A DNA stretch of 64,000 nt from Pseudoxanthomonas sp. PXM03 (GCF_014852005.1 NZ_JACVAU010000002.1:744001-808000), one strand, 5' to 3'. Numbered from the stretch's first letter, positions 1 through 10,112 are shown. Notes: generated by a model from the letters alone, not told the origin. Made by a program: numbers and translations.

Positions 1-42
1 GAGAAGTCGATCAATACCGCCGACAGGCGCAACGACGACTGA
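1..42 (+). CDS. 3' end of a truncated gene
   Basis: The first 42 bases read as the last 13 codons of an open frame (EKSINTADRRNDD) ending in TGA. A strong terminator hairpin follows 20 bases later, which supports a real gene end. The tail is hydrophilic and not diagnostic, so no function can be given. Confidence 0.35.
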   Translation, partial: EKSINTADRRNDD

Positions 43-61
43 TCCAACCGGACACGGAAAC

Positions 62-87
62 GAAAAAGGGCCGCAAGGCCCTTTTTC
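62..87. terminator. Bidirectional rho-independent terminator
   Basis: AAAAAGGGCC, loop GCAA, GGCCCTTTTT forms a stem with an A-run on one side and a T-run on the other. It can serve both the plus-strand gene ending at 42 and the minus-strand gene ending at 151. Confidence 0.85.
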
Positions 88-150
88 ATGTCCGGATGCC
101 TGCGCGCCCTGCATGCGCAGGCGTTCCGGCACCGCCCGGAGCGCGGCGAC

Positions 151-1038
151 TCACTCGTCGTCCGCAGCACCTTCCCAGTCGAAGCGCGTAAGCACCGCCA
201 GCTGTTGCGGTTCGATCACACCGTTGTGCTCGATGCCATCGATGACCCAGGTGGGGAACACGGTCACGCCCGCTGCCGCACAGGTAGCCGTCATCGGCGC
301 GTTGCGCCCGCCGGGTGAGCACTCCACGTAGGGCAACTGCTCCGCCGCGTGCCCGAAATGGCGCTTCTGCCGGCTGCATTCCACGCACCACGAGGCACCG
401 TAGAACTTCGCGCCATACGCGGACAGATGCTGCGCCAGCGCCTCCGCACGTCGACTCTCCGGACGCTGGTGCAGCAAGCCGCTCTGGTGCACGTGCAGGA
501 CCGCGACCACCAACAGCACCGGCAGTGCGTGGACGCCCCACCAGCGACCCCAGGGCTGGCCTGGTGCGGATGCGGGGCGACGCGCCTGCAGCCACGCGAA
601 CATCGCCACCAGCACCGCCAGCGATGCCAGGCACCCCACGCAGAAGGCATCCAGTACCCACGCACCGATCACCGTCAGGTAGACGCTGATCGCCAGCCCC
701 AGCAGCACCAGCCGCCATTGCCGTTGCCAGCGCAGCAGCGGCGATGCCTTGCGCATCGCCGATACCAGCGCGACCACCGCATACAGGCCGAAGCCCCACA
801 GCGCCATCGGCACGCCGAGCAGGGTCGACCAGCCGCTGCGCTGGATCGCTTCGCAGCCGCCGTCGCTGGTGCAGAACGCCGAAGCCGAACCGCTGCCCGC
901 CGTCCAGGCCAGGTAGCCGGTGATCAGCAGGCCCAGCGCCGCCAGTGCCAGCATCACCCGGTCCGGCGGTGTCGCGGGACGGGGTGCGGGGGATGCCGTG
1001 CGGTCGCGGTGCGGCGAGCGCTTCTTCTTCCTTGCCAT
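151..1038 (-). CDS. VKOR-thioredoxin fusion, membrane thiol oxidase
   Basis: A 295-residue inner-membrane protein combining a vitamin K epoxide reductase (VKOR) four-helix domain (about residues 28-155) with a C-terminal thioredoxin-like domain. VKOR homologues use quinone to reoxidise a disulfide-forming thioredoxin-like partner, so this may supply disulfides to envelope proteins. Visible catalytic cysteines are C56 and C62 in the first periplasmic loop, the quinone-side pair C133-V-G-C136, and the thioredoxin pair C218-V-E-C221. The N-terminus is a basic cytoplasmic tail. It lies 12 bases after nadE on the same strand, so they are probably co-transcribed. The domain assignment is firm. Whether it replaces or supplements DsbB is inference. 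Confidence 0.85.
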   Translation of the reverse strand: MARKKKRSPHRDRTASPAPRPATPPDRVMLALAALGLLITGYLAWTAGSGSASAFCTSDGGCEAIQRSGWSTLLGVPMALWGFGLYAVVALVSAMRKASPLLRWQRQWRLVLLGLAISVYLTVIGAWVLDAFCVGCLASLAVLVAMFAWLQARRPASAPGQPWGRWWGVHALPVLLVVAVLHVHQSGLLHQRPESRRAEALAQHLSAYGAKFYGASWCVECSRQKRHFGHAAEQLPYVECSPGGRNAPMTATCAAAGVTVFPTWVIDGIEHNGVIEPQQLAVLTRFDWEGAADDE

Positions 1039-1050
1039 GCCGTTTCCTTC

Positions 1051-2688
1051 CTACAACGCGTACTTGTTGGTGATGGGGTAGCGGCGTTCGCGACCGAAGG
1101 CCCGGCGCGACACCTTGGGGCCGGGCGCCGCCTGGTGGCGTTTCCACTCGTTGATGCGTACCAGTCGCAGCATGCGGTCCACGGTCGTTGCATCGAAGCC
1201 GGCGGCGACGATCTCGTCGCGCGACTGCTCCAGGTCCACGTAGCGGAACAGGATGGCGTCCAGCACATCGTACGGCGGCAACGAATCCTGGTCCTTCTGG
1301 TTCTCGCGCAGCTCCGCAGACGGCGGACGGTCGATCACGGCCGGCGGGATCACCGGCGCACCGCCCACGGTGTTGCGCCAGCGCGCCAGCGCGAACACCT
1401 CGGTCTTGTACAGGTCCTTGATAGGCGCATAGCCACCGCACATGTCGCCGTAGATGGTGGCGTAGCCGACCGCGTATTCGCTCTTGTTGCCGGTGGTCAG
1501 CAGCAGGCCTCCGAACTTGTTGCTCAATGCCATCAGGATCACGCCGCGGCTGCGCGACTGCAGGTTTTCCTCGGTAGTGTCGGCAGGCGTGTCGCCGAAC
1601 ACCGGGCCGAGCGCTTCAAGGAACCCCTTGAACGGCGCCTCGATGGAGATCGCCTCCAGCTTCACCCCAAGCGCCGCGCACTGTTCCGCGGCCAGATCGT
1701 TGGACAGGCCGGCCGTGTAACGCGACGGCAACCGCACCGCAGTGACGTTCTCCGCGCCCAGTGCATCCACGGCCAGCGCCAGCACCAGCGCCGAATCGAT
1801 GCCGCCGGACAGGCCCAGCCACACCTTCGAAAAGCCATTCTTGCCGCAGTAGTCGCGGATGCCGCGCACGATGGCACGCCACGCCAGCGCATCGCGGCTC
1901 TCGTCGCCATCGTCCATCCAGAGCACCGGACTGAACTTGCGCGTGGTCACGTCGAAATCGACCACCAGCCACTGGTCGGTGAATGCCGCCGCCGCAGGAT
2001 GCACGGTGCCGTCGCCATCGGCGACCACGGAGGCCCCGTCGAACACCACCGCATCCTGTCCGCCCACCACGTTGAGGTAGGCCAGCGCCATGCCCGTCTC
2101 GCGCGTGCGCTCGGCGATCAGTGCGTCGCGCTGCGCATGCTTGTCGCGGTCGAACGGCGAGGCATTCGGCACCAGCGTCAATACCGCGCCGGCCTTCCCG
2201 GTTTCGGCCAATGGTTCGGGAAACCAGAGGTCTTCGCAGATGATCAGCCCCACCTGCGTGCCTTTCACCTCGAAGACACAGTTGCCACCGTCCGGATCGA
2301 CATCGAAGTAGCGGCGCTCGTCGAATACCGCGTAATTGGGCAGTTCGCGCTTGCGGTAGGTCACCTCGACCGCGCCGTCGCGCAGCACGCTGGCCGCGTT
2401 GTAGACCACGCTGCCCGCACTCTGCGGCCAGCCGACTACGGCGACGATGCCGTGCGTGGTGGCGGCGATCTCCGTCAGCGCCGTCTCACAGTCGGCCAGG
2501 AAGCGCGGCCGCAGCAGCAGGTCCTCCGGCGGATAGCCACTGACCGCGAGTTCGGGAAACAACACCACGTCGGCGCCGTATTCGTCGCGCGCCTCGGCGA
2601 TCATGCGCTGGATGGTCGCCGTGTTCTGCGCGACGCCGCCGACCGGGAAGTCGAACTGCGCCATGGCGATGCGGAGGGTCTGGGTCAT
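1051..2688 (-). CDS. nadE: Glutamine-dependent NAD+ synthetase
   Basis: Makes NAD+ from deamido-NAD+, ATP and glutamine in the cytoplasm. At 545 residues it is the two-domain form. The N-terminal nitrilase-type glutaminase carries E46 (FPELAVSGY), a lysine near 113 (YRKRELPNY) and a cysteine near 148 (LIICEDLWF). The C-terminal ammonia-dependent synthetase has the P-loop LSGGIDSALVLA near 285. The ATG at 2688 (MTQTLRIAMAQ) was chosen because the longer open frame adds 24 residues encoded by a palindromic repeat. The start overlaps the stop of the upstream DUF559 gene (ATGA). Confidence 0.95.
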   Translation of the reverse strand: MTQTLRIAMAQFDFPVGGVAQNTATIQRMIAEARDEYGADVVLFPELAVSGYPPEDLLLRPRFLADCETALTEIAATTHGIVAVVGWPQSAGSVVYNAASVLRDGAVEVTYRKRELPNYAVFDERRYFDVDPDGGNCVFEVKGTQVGLIICEDLWFPEPLAETGKAGAVLTLVPNASPFDRDKHAQRDALIAERTRETGMALAYLNVVGGQDAVVFDGASVVADGDGTVHPAAAAFTDQWLVVDFDVTTRKFSPVLWMDDGDESRDALAWRAIVRGIRDYCGKNGFSKVWLGLSGGIDSALVLALAVDALGAENVTAVRLPSRYTAGLSNDLAAEQCAALGVKLEAISIEAPFKGFLEALGPVFGDTPADTTEENLQSRSRGVILMALSNKFGGLLLTTGNKSEYAVGYATIYGDMCGGYAPIKDLYKTEVFALARWRNTVGGAPVIPPAVIDRPPSAELRENQKDQDSLPPYDVLDAILFRYVDLEQSRDEIVAAGFDATTVDRMLRLVRINEWKRHQAAPGPKVSRRAFGRERRYPITNKYAL

Positions 2689-3083
2689 GTCGGCCTTCTG
2701 AAACTGCCCCTTCCCCCGCGCGCGGGGGAAGGCTGGGATGGGGGCGAGTGTCCGAGCCAACGGAGTATCAGCGCCCGGACACCTTCAAGATTCGCCATGA
2801 CCTCATTATTCCAGAAGCGCAGGGTGCGGAACCCCTCACCATGCAGGAATGCGTCGCGCGTGCGGTCCGACGCTGCGTCCATGTGCTGGCCGCCATCGAC
2901 TTCGATGATCACTCCGGCCTCGAGGCAGGCGAAATCCGCGATGTACGGGCCGACCGGATGCTGGCGCCGGAAACGGAAGCCGTCCAGCTGGCGATCCTTG
3001 AGGACACTCCAGAGTCTCCGCTCCGCAAGCGTCATGTCCCGGCGCAATTCGCGCGCACGGTCGCGTTTCTGTCCTTGTCGCAT
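2685..3083 (-). CDS. DUF559 (Vsr/restriction-like) protein
   Basis: A 132-residue small protein of the DUF559 family, related by fold to very-short-patch-repair endonucleases. It has the family blocks MTLAERRLWSVLK, FRFRRQHPVGPYIADF and VIIEVDGGQH, the acidic residues of a PD-(D/E)xK-like site. Biological role is unknown. Start is the ATG at 3083; the open frame extends upstream only through low-complexity repeat. The last ~19 residues (PPSQPSPARGGRG...) are encoded by a palindromic repeat (2707-2744), so the native C-terminus may have been replaced. Its stop overlaps the nadE start. Confidence 0.8.
   Translation of the reverse strand: MRQGQKRDRARELRRDMTLAERRLWSVLKDRQLDGFRFRRQHPVGPYIADFACLEAGVIIEVDGGQHMDAASDRTRDAFLHGEGFRTLRFWNNEVMANLEGVRALILRWLGHSPPSQPSPARGGRGSFRRPT
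2707..2744. repeat. Palindromic intergenic repeat inside DUF559 3' end
   Basis: Contains a perfect 20-base palindrome, TTCCCCCGCG/CGCGGGGGAA at 2711-2730, followed by GGCTGGGATGGGGG. It resembles the arms at 3121-3158 and 3281-3319 and so belongs to the same short interspersed family. Confidence 0.7.
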
Positions 3084-3120
3084 GGGCACATCCTGTGCAA
3101 TGGCTACGGCGGCATTCTGC

Positions 3121-3158
3121 CCCCATCCCAACCCTCCCCCGCAAGCGGAGGAAGGGGC
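3121..3158 (+). repeat. Interspersed repeat, left arm of inverted pair
   Basis: The segment starts CCCCATCCCAACCCTCCCCC and continues with GCAAGCGGAGGAAGG. Its near-exact reverse complement is at 3281-3319, so the pair encloses a 122-base interval holding the hexanucleotide array. Xanthomonad intergenic regions commonly carry such sequences. Confidence 0.8.
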
Positions 3159-3170
3159 CGACCGCGCGCG

Positions 3171-3242
3171 GATCGGGATCGGGATCGGGATCGGGATCGG
3201 GATCGGGATCGGGATCGGGATCGGGGTCGGGATCGGGATCGG
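3171..3242. repeat. (GATCGG)12 hexanucleotide tandem array
   Basis: Twelve head-to-tail copies of GATCGG, with one variant copy (GGTCGG, copy 10). It lies upstream of the DUF559 start codon between two inverted repeat arms. Such arrays often vary in copy number by replication slippage. In the minus frame it would encode alternating Pro-Ile, but nothing indicates that it is translated. Confidence 0.95.
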
Positions 3243-3280
3243 GGACCTGGACCGGGAGACTCTACCGCCCCTGGACAAGG

Positions 3281-3319
3281 CCCCCTCCTCCGCTTGCGGG
3301 GGAGGGTTGGGGTGGGGGC
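3281..3319 (-). repeat. Interspersed repeat, right arm of inverted pair
   Basis: Reverse-complement copy of the arm at 3121-3158 (core CCGCTTGCGGGGGAGGGTTG). Confidence 0.8.
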
Positions 3320-3390
3320 AACGAAGCCTGTGTCCCCACACTTGCCCGGAACAACCCGAACGTCACTCCCTTTCACCCGCCGCCCAGAAA

Positions 3391-3420
3391 GCAGAAAGCC
3401 GCCCGAAGGCGGCTTTCTGC
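3391..3420 (-). terminator. Terminator after sucD
   Basis: A perfect 13-base-pair stem (GCAGAAAGCCGCC / GGCGGCTTTCTGC) with a four-base loop lies 21 bases beyond the sucD stop. On the minus strand it is followed by TTTCTGGG. Confidence 0.8.
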
Positions 3421-3440
3421 GTGACGCGCGACAGCGAGGC

Positions 3441-4316
3441 TTACTTCACCAGCTTCGCGATCGCCGCACCCAGGTCGCCCGGCGAACGGACGGTGACGAC
3501 GCCCGCAGCTTCCATCGCCGCAAACTTGCCTTCCGCCGTGCCCTTGCCGCCCGAGGCGATGGCGCCAGCATGGCCCATGCGCTTGCCGGCCGGGGCCGAG
3601 GCACCGGCGATGAAGCCGACGACCGGCTTCTTCACGTACTTGGCGATGTATTCGGCACCGGCTTCCTCGGCGTCGCCGCCGATCTCGCCGACCATGATGA
3701 TGCCTTCGGTCTGCGGGTCTTCGTTGAACAGCTTCAGGCAGTCGACGAAGTTCAGGCCGTTGATCGGGTCGCCGCCGATGCCGATGCAGGTCGACTGGCC
3801 AAGGCCTACTTCGGTGGTCTGCTTGACCGCTTCATAGGTCAGCGTGCCGGAGCGCGACACGATGCCGATCTTGCCCGGCTTGTGGATGTGGCCCGGCATG
3901 ATGCCGATCTTGCACTCGCCCGGGGTGATCACGCCGGGGCAGTTCGGCCCGATCAGCACGGTGTCCGGGTGCGAGCCCTTCAGCACGTTGTCCACGCGCA
4001 GCATGTCCAGCACCGGGATGCCCTCGGTGATGCAGACGATGACCTTGATGCCGGCTGCGGCCGCTTCAAGGATGGCGTCGGCCGCGAACGGCGGCGGCAC
4101 GTAGATGACGGACGCGTCGGCGCCAGTGCTTTTGACCGCATCGGCGACGGTATCGAACACCGGCAGGTCGATGTGGGTGGTGCCGCCCTTGCCCGGCGTG
4201 ACGCCGCCGACGACCTGGGTGCCGTACTCGATCATCTGGGTGGCGTGGAAGGTGCCCTGCTGGCCGGTGAAGCCCTGCACGATCACCTTCGTGTTCTTGT
4301 TGATCAAAACGCTCAT
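3441..4316 (-). CDS. sucD: Succinyl-CoA synthetase alpha subunit
   Basis: A 291-residue alpha subunit of the TCA-cycle enzyme that interconverts succinyl-CoA and succinate with nucleotide triphosphate formation. The N-terminal CoA-binding Rossmann domain has [13 protein letters not shown]. The phosphohistidine site is [10 protein letters not shown] near residue 246, and [10 protein letters not shown] is present. Length is typical for the family. It follows sucC by 24 bases on the same strand and is followed by a terminator, so sucCD form an operon ending here. Confidence 0.97.
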   Translation of the reverse strand: MSVLINKNTKVIVQGFTGQQGTFHATQMIEYGTQVVGGVTPGKGGTTHIDLPVFDTVADAVKSTGADASVIYVPPPFAADAILEAAAAGIKVIVCITEGIPVLDMLRVDNVLKGSHPDTVLIGPNCPGVITPGECKIGIMPGHIHKPGKIGIVSRSGTLTYEAVKQTTEVGLGQSTCIGIGGDPINGLNFVDCLKLFNEDPQTEGIIMVGEIGGDAEEAGAEYIAKYVKKPVVGFIAGASAPAGKRMGHAGAIASGGKGTAEGKFAAMEAAGVVTVRSPGDLGAAIAKLVK

Positions 4317-4340
4317 GGATAGTTCCTTCGGTATCGTGGA

Positions 4341-5510
4341 TCAGGCGGCAGCTTTGACAGCAGCGACGACCTTCTTGGCACCGTCGTTGATGTTGTCGGC
4401 CGGGATGATGGCCATGCCGCTGTCGCGCAGCAGCTGCTTGCCTTCTTCCACGTTGGTGCCTTCCAGGCGGACCACCACCGGCACCTTGACGCCCACTTCC
4501 TTCACCGCGGCGATGATGCCCTCGGCGATCATGTCGCAGCGGACGATACCGCCGAAGATGTTGACGAAGATGCCTTCGACCTTGTCCGAGGACAGGATCA
4601 GCTTGAACGCCTCGATCACGCGCTGCTTGTTGGCGCCGCCGCCCACGTCGAGGAAGTTCGCCGGCTCACCGCCGTTGAGCTTGATGACGTCCATGGTGGC
4701 CATGGCCAGGCCCGCACCGTTGACCATGCAGCCGATGTTGCCGTCCATGGTCACGTAGTTGATGTCCATCTCCGAGGCCAGTACTTCGGTCTCGTCTTCC
4801 TGGCTCTTGTCGCGCATCGCGACCAGGTCCTTGTGGCGGAAGGCGGCGTTGTCGTCGCTGTTGAACTTGCCGTCCAGCGCGTACAGGTTGCCGTCGTCCA
4901 GGATCGCCAGCGGGTTGATCTCGACCAGCGCCAGGTCCTTCTCGTTGAAGATGCGGTACAGGTTGACCATGATGTTGGCGAACTGGCCCGCCTGCTTGGC
5001 GGTCAGGCCCATCTTGAAGCCGAACTCGCGGCCCTGGTACGGCTGGACGCCTTCGACGAAGTCGACGTTGAGGCTGTGGATCTTGTCCGGCGTCTCGGCC
5101 GCGACCTGCTCGATCTCCACGCCGCCCTCGGACGAGGCGATGTAGGTGATGGTGCGGGTGCCGCGGTCGACCAGCACCGACAAGTACAGCTCCTTGACGA
5201 TCTCGCCGGCGGTGGTCACCAGCACCAGGTTGACCGGCAGCTCGACGCCGGCGGTCTGATAGGTGGCCATCTTGGTGCCCAGCATCTTGCCGGCGGCCGC
5301 CTTCACGTCATCGACGGTCTTGCAGAACTTGACGCCGCCGGCCTTGCCGCGGCCGCCCGCGTGGATCTGGGCCTTGACCATCCAGGGACCGTTGCCGAGG
5401 GACTGGGCGGCAGCCACTGCTTCGTCCGCCGTGGAGGCGACTTTGCCGGCCGGGACCGGGATGCCGTACTCGGCCAGCAGCTGCTTGGCCTGATATTCGT
5501 GGAAATTCAT
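4341..5510 (-). CDS. sucC: Succinyl-CoA synthetase beta subunit
   Basis: A 389-residue ATP-grasp beta subunit, partner of SucD. It starts [20 protein letters not shown], typical of the family. The ATP-grasp loop [13 protein letters not shown] follows near residue 52, and the CoA-ligase domain ([16 protein letters not shown]) is C-terminal. The first gene of the sucCD operon, divergent from pilS across 212 bases that must hold both promoters. This sucD-sucC-pilS-pilR order is characteristic of xanthomonads. Confidence 0.97.
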   Translation of the reverse strand: MNFHEYQAKQLLAEYGIPVPAGKVASTADEAVAAAQSLGNGPWMVKAQIHAGGRGKAGGVKFCKTVDDVKAAAGKMLGTKMATYQTAGVELPVNLVLVTTAGEIVKELYLSVLVDRGTRTITYIASSEGGVEIEQVAAETPDKIHSLNVDFVEGVQPYQGREFGFKMGLTAKQAGQFANIMVNLYRIFNEKDLALVEINPLAILDDGNLYALDGKFNSDDNAAFRHKDLVAMRDKSQEDETEVLASEMDINYVTMDGNIGCMVNGAGLAMATMDVIKLNGGEPANFLDVGGGANKQRVIEAFKLILSSDKVEGIFVNIFGGIVRCDMIAEGIIAAVKEVGVKVPVVVRLEGTNVEEGKQLLRDSGMAIIPADNINDGAKKVVAAVKAAA

Positions 5511-5722
5511 GCGTCACCGTGGGTAGGGAACAGAAGACATCGCCCACGGCCGGGGCCACGGGGGCGGCGGCGCGGGCGAGCCCCCTATTGTCGCCGACCG
5601 GGCCGGATGGCGCAAAACCCGGTACCTAAGCCTTTGGTGGAACAGGCGGAAACACGGTCCCGGCGCGCAGCCGGGGGCCAGCCTGCCTATACTGGCCGCC
5701 TCGTCACGGGGAAGTACGAGTC

Positions 5723-7345
5723 TTGCGTCAGGCCCAGTCGCTCCTGTCCCGCATCGAATCAGTACCGCGCCGCGAACTGTATTTCTTCGCGCTGTACCGC
5801 GTGCTGGAAGCGGGCATCCTGGCCGCACTGATGTTCAGCCCGCTGGGCGATGTGCTCGGCCAGCCCCGCCACGAAGACCTCGGCATGCTGGTGGCGATCG
5901 GCTACCTGGTGCTGGCGCTGGTGCTGTTCTTCGTCGGTCGCAGCGTGCAGTGGCTGGTGTGGATCGTGTTCGTCAGCGTCTGCCTGGACGTGCTTGTCGC
6001 GGGACTGATCACCCACGCCCTGCCTGGCGCCACGGCCGGCGTGGCGATGATGCTGCTGTTCAATGTGTCCGCAGCGGCCCTGCTGCTGCCGTCCACCCGG
6101 ATGGCCCTGGTGGTGGCGCTGATCGCCATTGCCGCGCTGTTCGGCGAGTATTTCTTCACCCTCTTCCACGACCAGAACACCAGCCGCTCGCTGGCCGAAG
6201 TCATCATGTTCGCGGTCAGTTACCTGGCCCTGGCCTACCTCGCCCACCAGGCCGGGCAGAAGGCGCGTGCGAGCCAGGCGCTGGCGGACAAGCGTGGCGA
6301 GGAAGTCGCCAACCTGTTCGAAGTCAACGAACTGATCATCCGCCGCATGCGGACCGGCGTGCTGGTGGTCGACGCCGACAACCACATCAAGCTGTCCAAC
6401 GAGGCCGCCAGCCTGCTGCTCGGCGACGGTGGCGACGGCAAGGGCGTCGACGGCAAGGGCCTGTCGCTGCAGCACGCGGCACCCGAACTCGCCCGCCGCC
6501 TGCAGCGCTGGCGCAACGGCTGGCAGACCGACGAAACCCCGATGCAGTTCTCGCCGGACCAGCCGGAAGTGCAGCCCCGCTTCGCCCGCCTGCTGGCCGA
6601 CAGCGACACCTCGCTGATCTTCCTCGACGACGCCACGGTGGTTTCGCGCCGGGCCGAATCCCTGACCCTGGCTGCGCTCGGCCGCTTTTCGGCCAGCCTG
6701 GCGCACGAGATCCGCAATCCGCTGGCCGCGATCAACTACGCCGTGCAGCTGCTGGAGGAATCCCAGCAGGTCAGCGATGGCGACCGCCGCCTGCTGCAGA
6801 TCATCCACCAGCAGTGCCAGCGCACCAACGGCATCGTCGAAAGCGTGCTGGGACTGGCCCGCCGCGAGCGCGCCACCCCCGAGCACGTGGACCTCAACAC
6901 CTTCGCGCGGCGTTTCGTGGACGAATACCAGCAGACGCTCTCCATCGAGACGGACACGCTGGAAACCATCATCGGGGCCAAGCCGGTGCCTGCGCTGGTG
7001 GATTCGCGCCACCTGCAGCAGGTGGTCACGGTCCTGGTGCAGAACGCGCTGAACTACGGGCGCCTGCCGGGGGAACCCGCGCGCATCCGCATCCGCGTGT
7101 TCAATGCCGATGGGCGCCCGACCATCGACGTGATGGATCGCGGCCCGGGCATCCCCGAGGCCGTGGCGGCGCAACTGTTCAGGCCGTTCTTCACCACGTC
7201 CGAGCATGGCACCGGCCTGGGGCTCTACATCGCCCGCGAGCTGTGCCGGGCCAACCAGGCCACGCTCGAATACGTCCCGGTGCCGGGCGGCGGCGCCTGT
7301 TTCCGCATCATCCTGCCCGGGCCACACGCGTTGTTGCCCGCGTAG
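5723..7345 (+). CDS. pilS: Type IV pilus sensor histidine kinase PilS
   Basis: A 540-residue membrane histidine kinase that phosphorylates PilR to control pilin transcription. About six hydrophobic segments lie in residues 30-175, a PAS-like region follows, then the H-box ASLAHEIRNPLAAINYAVQL near residue 330. N-, G1- and G2-type boxes follow (VLVQNALNYGR, MDRGPGIPEAV, GTGLGLYIAREL). The start is TTG at 5723, supported by GGGGAAG 10 bases upstream; a TATACT-like -10 lies at 5693-5698. PilS of Pseudomonas has the same layout and monitors pilin in the membrane. pilR begins 234 bases downstream. Confidence 0.95.
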   Translation: MRQAQSLLSRIESVPRRELYFFALYRVLEAGILAALMFSPLGDVLGQPRHEDLGMLVAIGYLVLALVLFFVGRSVQWLVWIVFVSVCLDVLVAGLITHALPGATAGVAMMLLFNVSAAALLLPSTRMALVVALIAIAALFGEYFFTLFHDQNTSRSLAEVIMFAVSYLALAYLAHQAGQKARASQALADKRGEEVANLFEVNELIIRRMRTGVLVVDADNHIKLSNEAASLLLGDGGDGKGVDGKGLSLQHAAPELARRLQRWRNGWQTDETPMQFSPDQPEVQPRFARLLADSDTSLIFLDDATVVSRRAESLTLAALGRFSASLAHEIRNPLAAINYAVQLLEESQQVSDGDRRLLQIIHQQCQRTNGIVESVLGLARRERATPEHVDLNTFARRFVDEYQQTLSIETDTLETIIGAKPVPALVDSRHLQQVVTVLVQNALNYGRLPGEPARIRIRVFNADGRPTIDVMDRGPGIPEAVAAQLFRPFFTTSEHGTGLGLYIARELCRANQATLEYVPVPGGGACFRIILPGPHALLPA

Positions 7346-7579
7346 GCACGGCCGGACGCGCCGGCAGAATCCCCGGCAGGAGGGCCTTCATTCCCCACCG
7401 GGGTACATGGGCACGATGCCTTCAGATGTGATCATGCAACCGCTTCGTGCCCAAGAGCACCGATGCGGGCAAGCCCCGGGACGCACGGCGTACATGGCAC
7501 GCCACGATCACAGGCCGTTGCCTACCATGATTCACATTCAGCCGGTACACTGCCCACACAGGGGCAAGAGGGGGGATGC

Positions 7580-8980
<1,401 letters not shown>

Positions 8981-9114
8981 GCCAGCGCACGCCGCGCGCC
9001 ATTCCCGGCGTACCCGCAGGATCGGCCCCGGGGCTCGATGCTGCCAAATGGATCACTCACGAAAGCATCGCGCCAAAGGGCGCGCCTGCACGACGTATGT
9101 CATGCATCGGGGTG

Positions 9115-9212
9115 CTGTGGGATGCCGCGCCCGCATGCGCGATGCGCGGGACGCGACCTGCGGATACACCTTATATATCTGCCTCCGCACAAACGTGCGC
9201 CGCATCCCACAG
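9115..9212. other. Nested inverted repeats, possible structured element
   Basis: CTGTGGGATGC (9115-9125) pairs exactly with GCATCCCACAG (9202-9212). Inside are CGCGCCCGC...GCGGGACGCG and GCGGA...TCCGC, so the whole can be drawn as a three-way junction. It may be a structured RNA or a protein-binding site. No known family is recognised. Confidence 0.35.
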
Positions 9213-9449
9213 TGACCCGGGTGACCTTTCGTGTCACTTTCTGACGCGAATGGTCACATGGCCGTGCAAGCGCCATTGGATTGACGCGTACGACCCCGAC
9301 AGGCCGATGTCGCAATCTGTGAACTGCTCCGGCATTGACCGCGATTCCCGATACACAACTACCGGGAATGATGCGATAGTCCCGCCCGACTTCGGCGTCA
9401 GGGTTTCCTTCCGGGGAAGTGTGGGGGAATCGCTGGGGGTATCAGAAGT

Positions 9450-9465
9450 TGGCACGCAACCTGCT
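9450..9465 (+). promoter_or_regulatory. Sigma-54 promoter of first pilin gene
   Basis: TGGCACGCAACCTGCT matches the -24/-12 consensus TGGCACG-N4-TTGCW with one mismatch in the -12 part; GG (9451-9452) and GC (9463-9464) are separated by exactly 10 bases. The predicted transcript starts near 9475, giving a leader of about 95 bases before the ATG at 9570. Confidence 0.85.
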
Positions 9466-9569
9466 CTACATCCCGTGCACGCGTCGTTTAAACGCGGCGC
9501 CCACGGTCCATGTAGGGACACGGGGCTTGTGTCCCTAACCATCAAGCCAATCCTGAAAGGGGAAACACC

Positions 9570-9887
9570 ATGAAGAAGAACGCCCAGGGCTTCACCCTGA
9601 TCGAACTGATGATCGTCGTCGCGATCATCGCCATCCTGGCCGCCATCGCGCTGCCGGCTTACAACAACTACCGCATCCGTTCGGCTGAGAATGCTTGCCT
9701 CGGCGAAGCCAAGGCCTACATGAACTCGTGGCTGGCCGCCTCGGTTTCCGACATGCCACTGCCGACCACTGACTTCTCGGCATGCACCGCCGGCAGCGCG
9801 GCGGCCCCCGACTTCACCCCAAGGGACCCGGGCGTGGAGCACACCACGTGTGACGCAACCACGGCAACCTGCTCGATCAGCCGCTGA
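9570..9887 (+). CDS. Type IV pilin, first paralogue
   Basis: A 105-residue prepilin. The short leader MKKNAQG is followed by the PilD cleavage site G^F and the hydrophobic helix [16 protein letters not shown] with the conserved Glu+5. The rest is a short C-terminal head with cysteines ([25 protein letters not shown]) that could form two disulfides. At about 98 mature residues it is shorter than usual type IVa pilins. GAAAGGGGAAACACC precedes the ATG. It has its own sigma-54 promoter and a strong terminator. Whether this or a paralogue is the major pilin is unknown. Confidence 0.9.
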   Translation: MKKNAQGFTLIELMIVVAIIAILAAIALPAYNNYRIRSAENACLGEAKAYMNSWLAASVSDMPLPTTDFSACTAGSAAAPDFTPRDPGVEHTTCDATTATCSISR

Positions 9888-9911
9888 TCAAGCAACACAG
9901 TCGGTTCAAGA

Positions 9912-9938
9912 AAGCCCCTCACACGAGGGGCTTTTTTT
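9912..9938 (+). terminator. Terminator after first pilin gene
   Basis: AAGCCCCTC-ACAC-GAGGGGCTT followed by a run of T is a textbook rho-independent terminator 25 bases after the pilin stop. It makes the gene monocistronic. Confidence 0.95.
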
Positions 9939-10052
9939 TCACTCGTCCGTTCCCGACGCCCGCACCTAAATTCATTTCCTCACAACGGCATCGCCATTTA
10001 TTCGCTACGACAATCACAGTTTGCACATGCTCCACCCACACGCCGCCATCTC

Positions 10053-10068
10053 TGGCTCGTTATTTGCT
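10053..10068 (+). promoter_or_regulatory. Sigma-54 promoter of second pilin gene
   Basis: TGGCTCGTTATTTGCT fits the -24/-12 consensus, with GG (10054-10055) and GC (10066-10067) spaced by 10 bases and a perfect TTGCT -12. The transcript would start near 10078, about 35 bases before the ATG. Confidence 0.85.
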
Positions 10069-10112
10069 TAGCAGCTCGTGGGTAGCGGCATTTCTTGTCA
10101 GGGGACACCACC

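Larger units (their letters stand above)
8981..9569 (+). promoter_or_regulatory. Long pilA upstream region
   Basis: This 589-base gap between pilR and the first pilin holds no convincing gene. It contains an 11-bp inverted repeat enclosing smaller hairpins (9115-9212), a cluster of five GTGAC/GTCAC-like half sites between 9212 and 9257 spaced about one helical turn apart, and a sigma-54 promoter at 9450-9465. The half sites lie about 200-240 bases upstream of the promoter, a plausible enhancer position for PilR. Confidence 0.55.

Noticed and set aside
2685-3083. Restriction-modification or toxin-antitoxin module
   Set aside because: DUF559 has a nuclease-like fold but there is no partner methylase, antitoxin or specificity gene nearby.
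3171-3242. CRISPR-like repeat
   Set aside because: Units are 6 bases, directly adjacent with no spacers, so it is a microsatellite.
349-3837. Very long plus-strand open frame of 1162 codons
   Set aside because: It lies antisense to the VKOR, nadE, DUF559 and sucD genes, runs through the hexamer array, and has no recognisable domains. Long antisense frames are common in high-G+C DNA.
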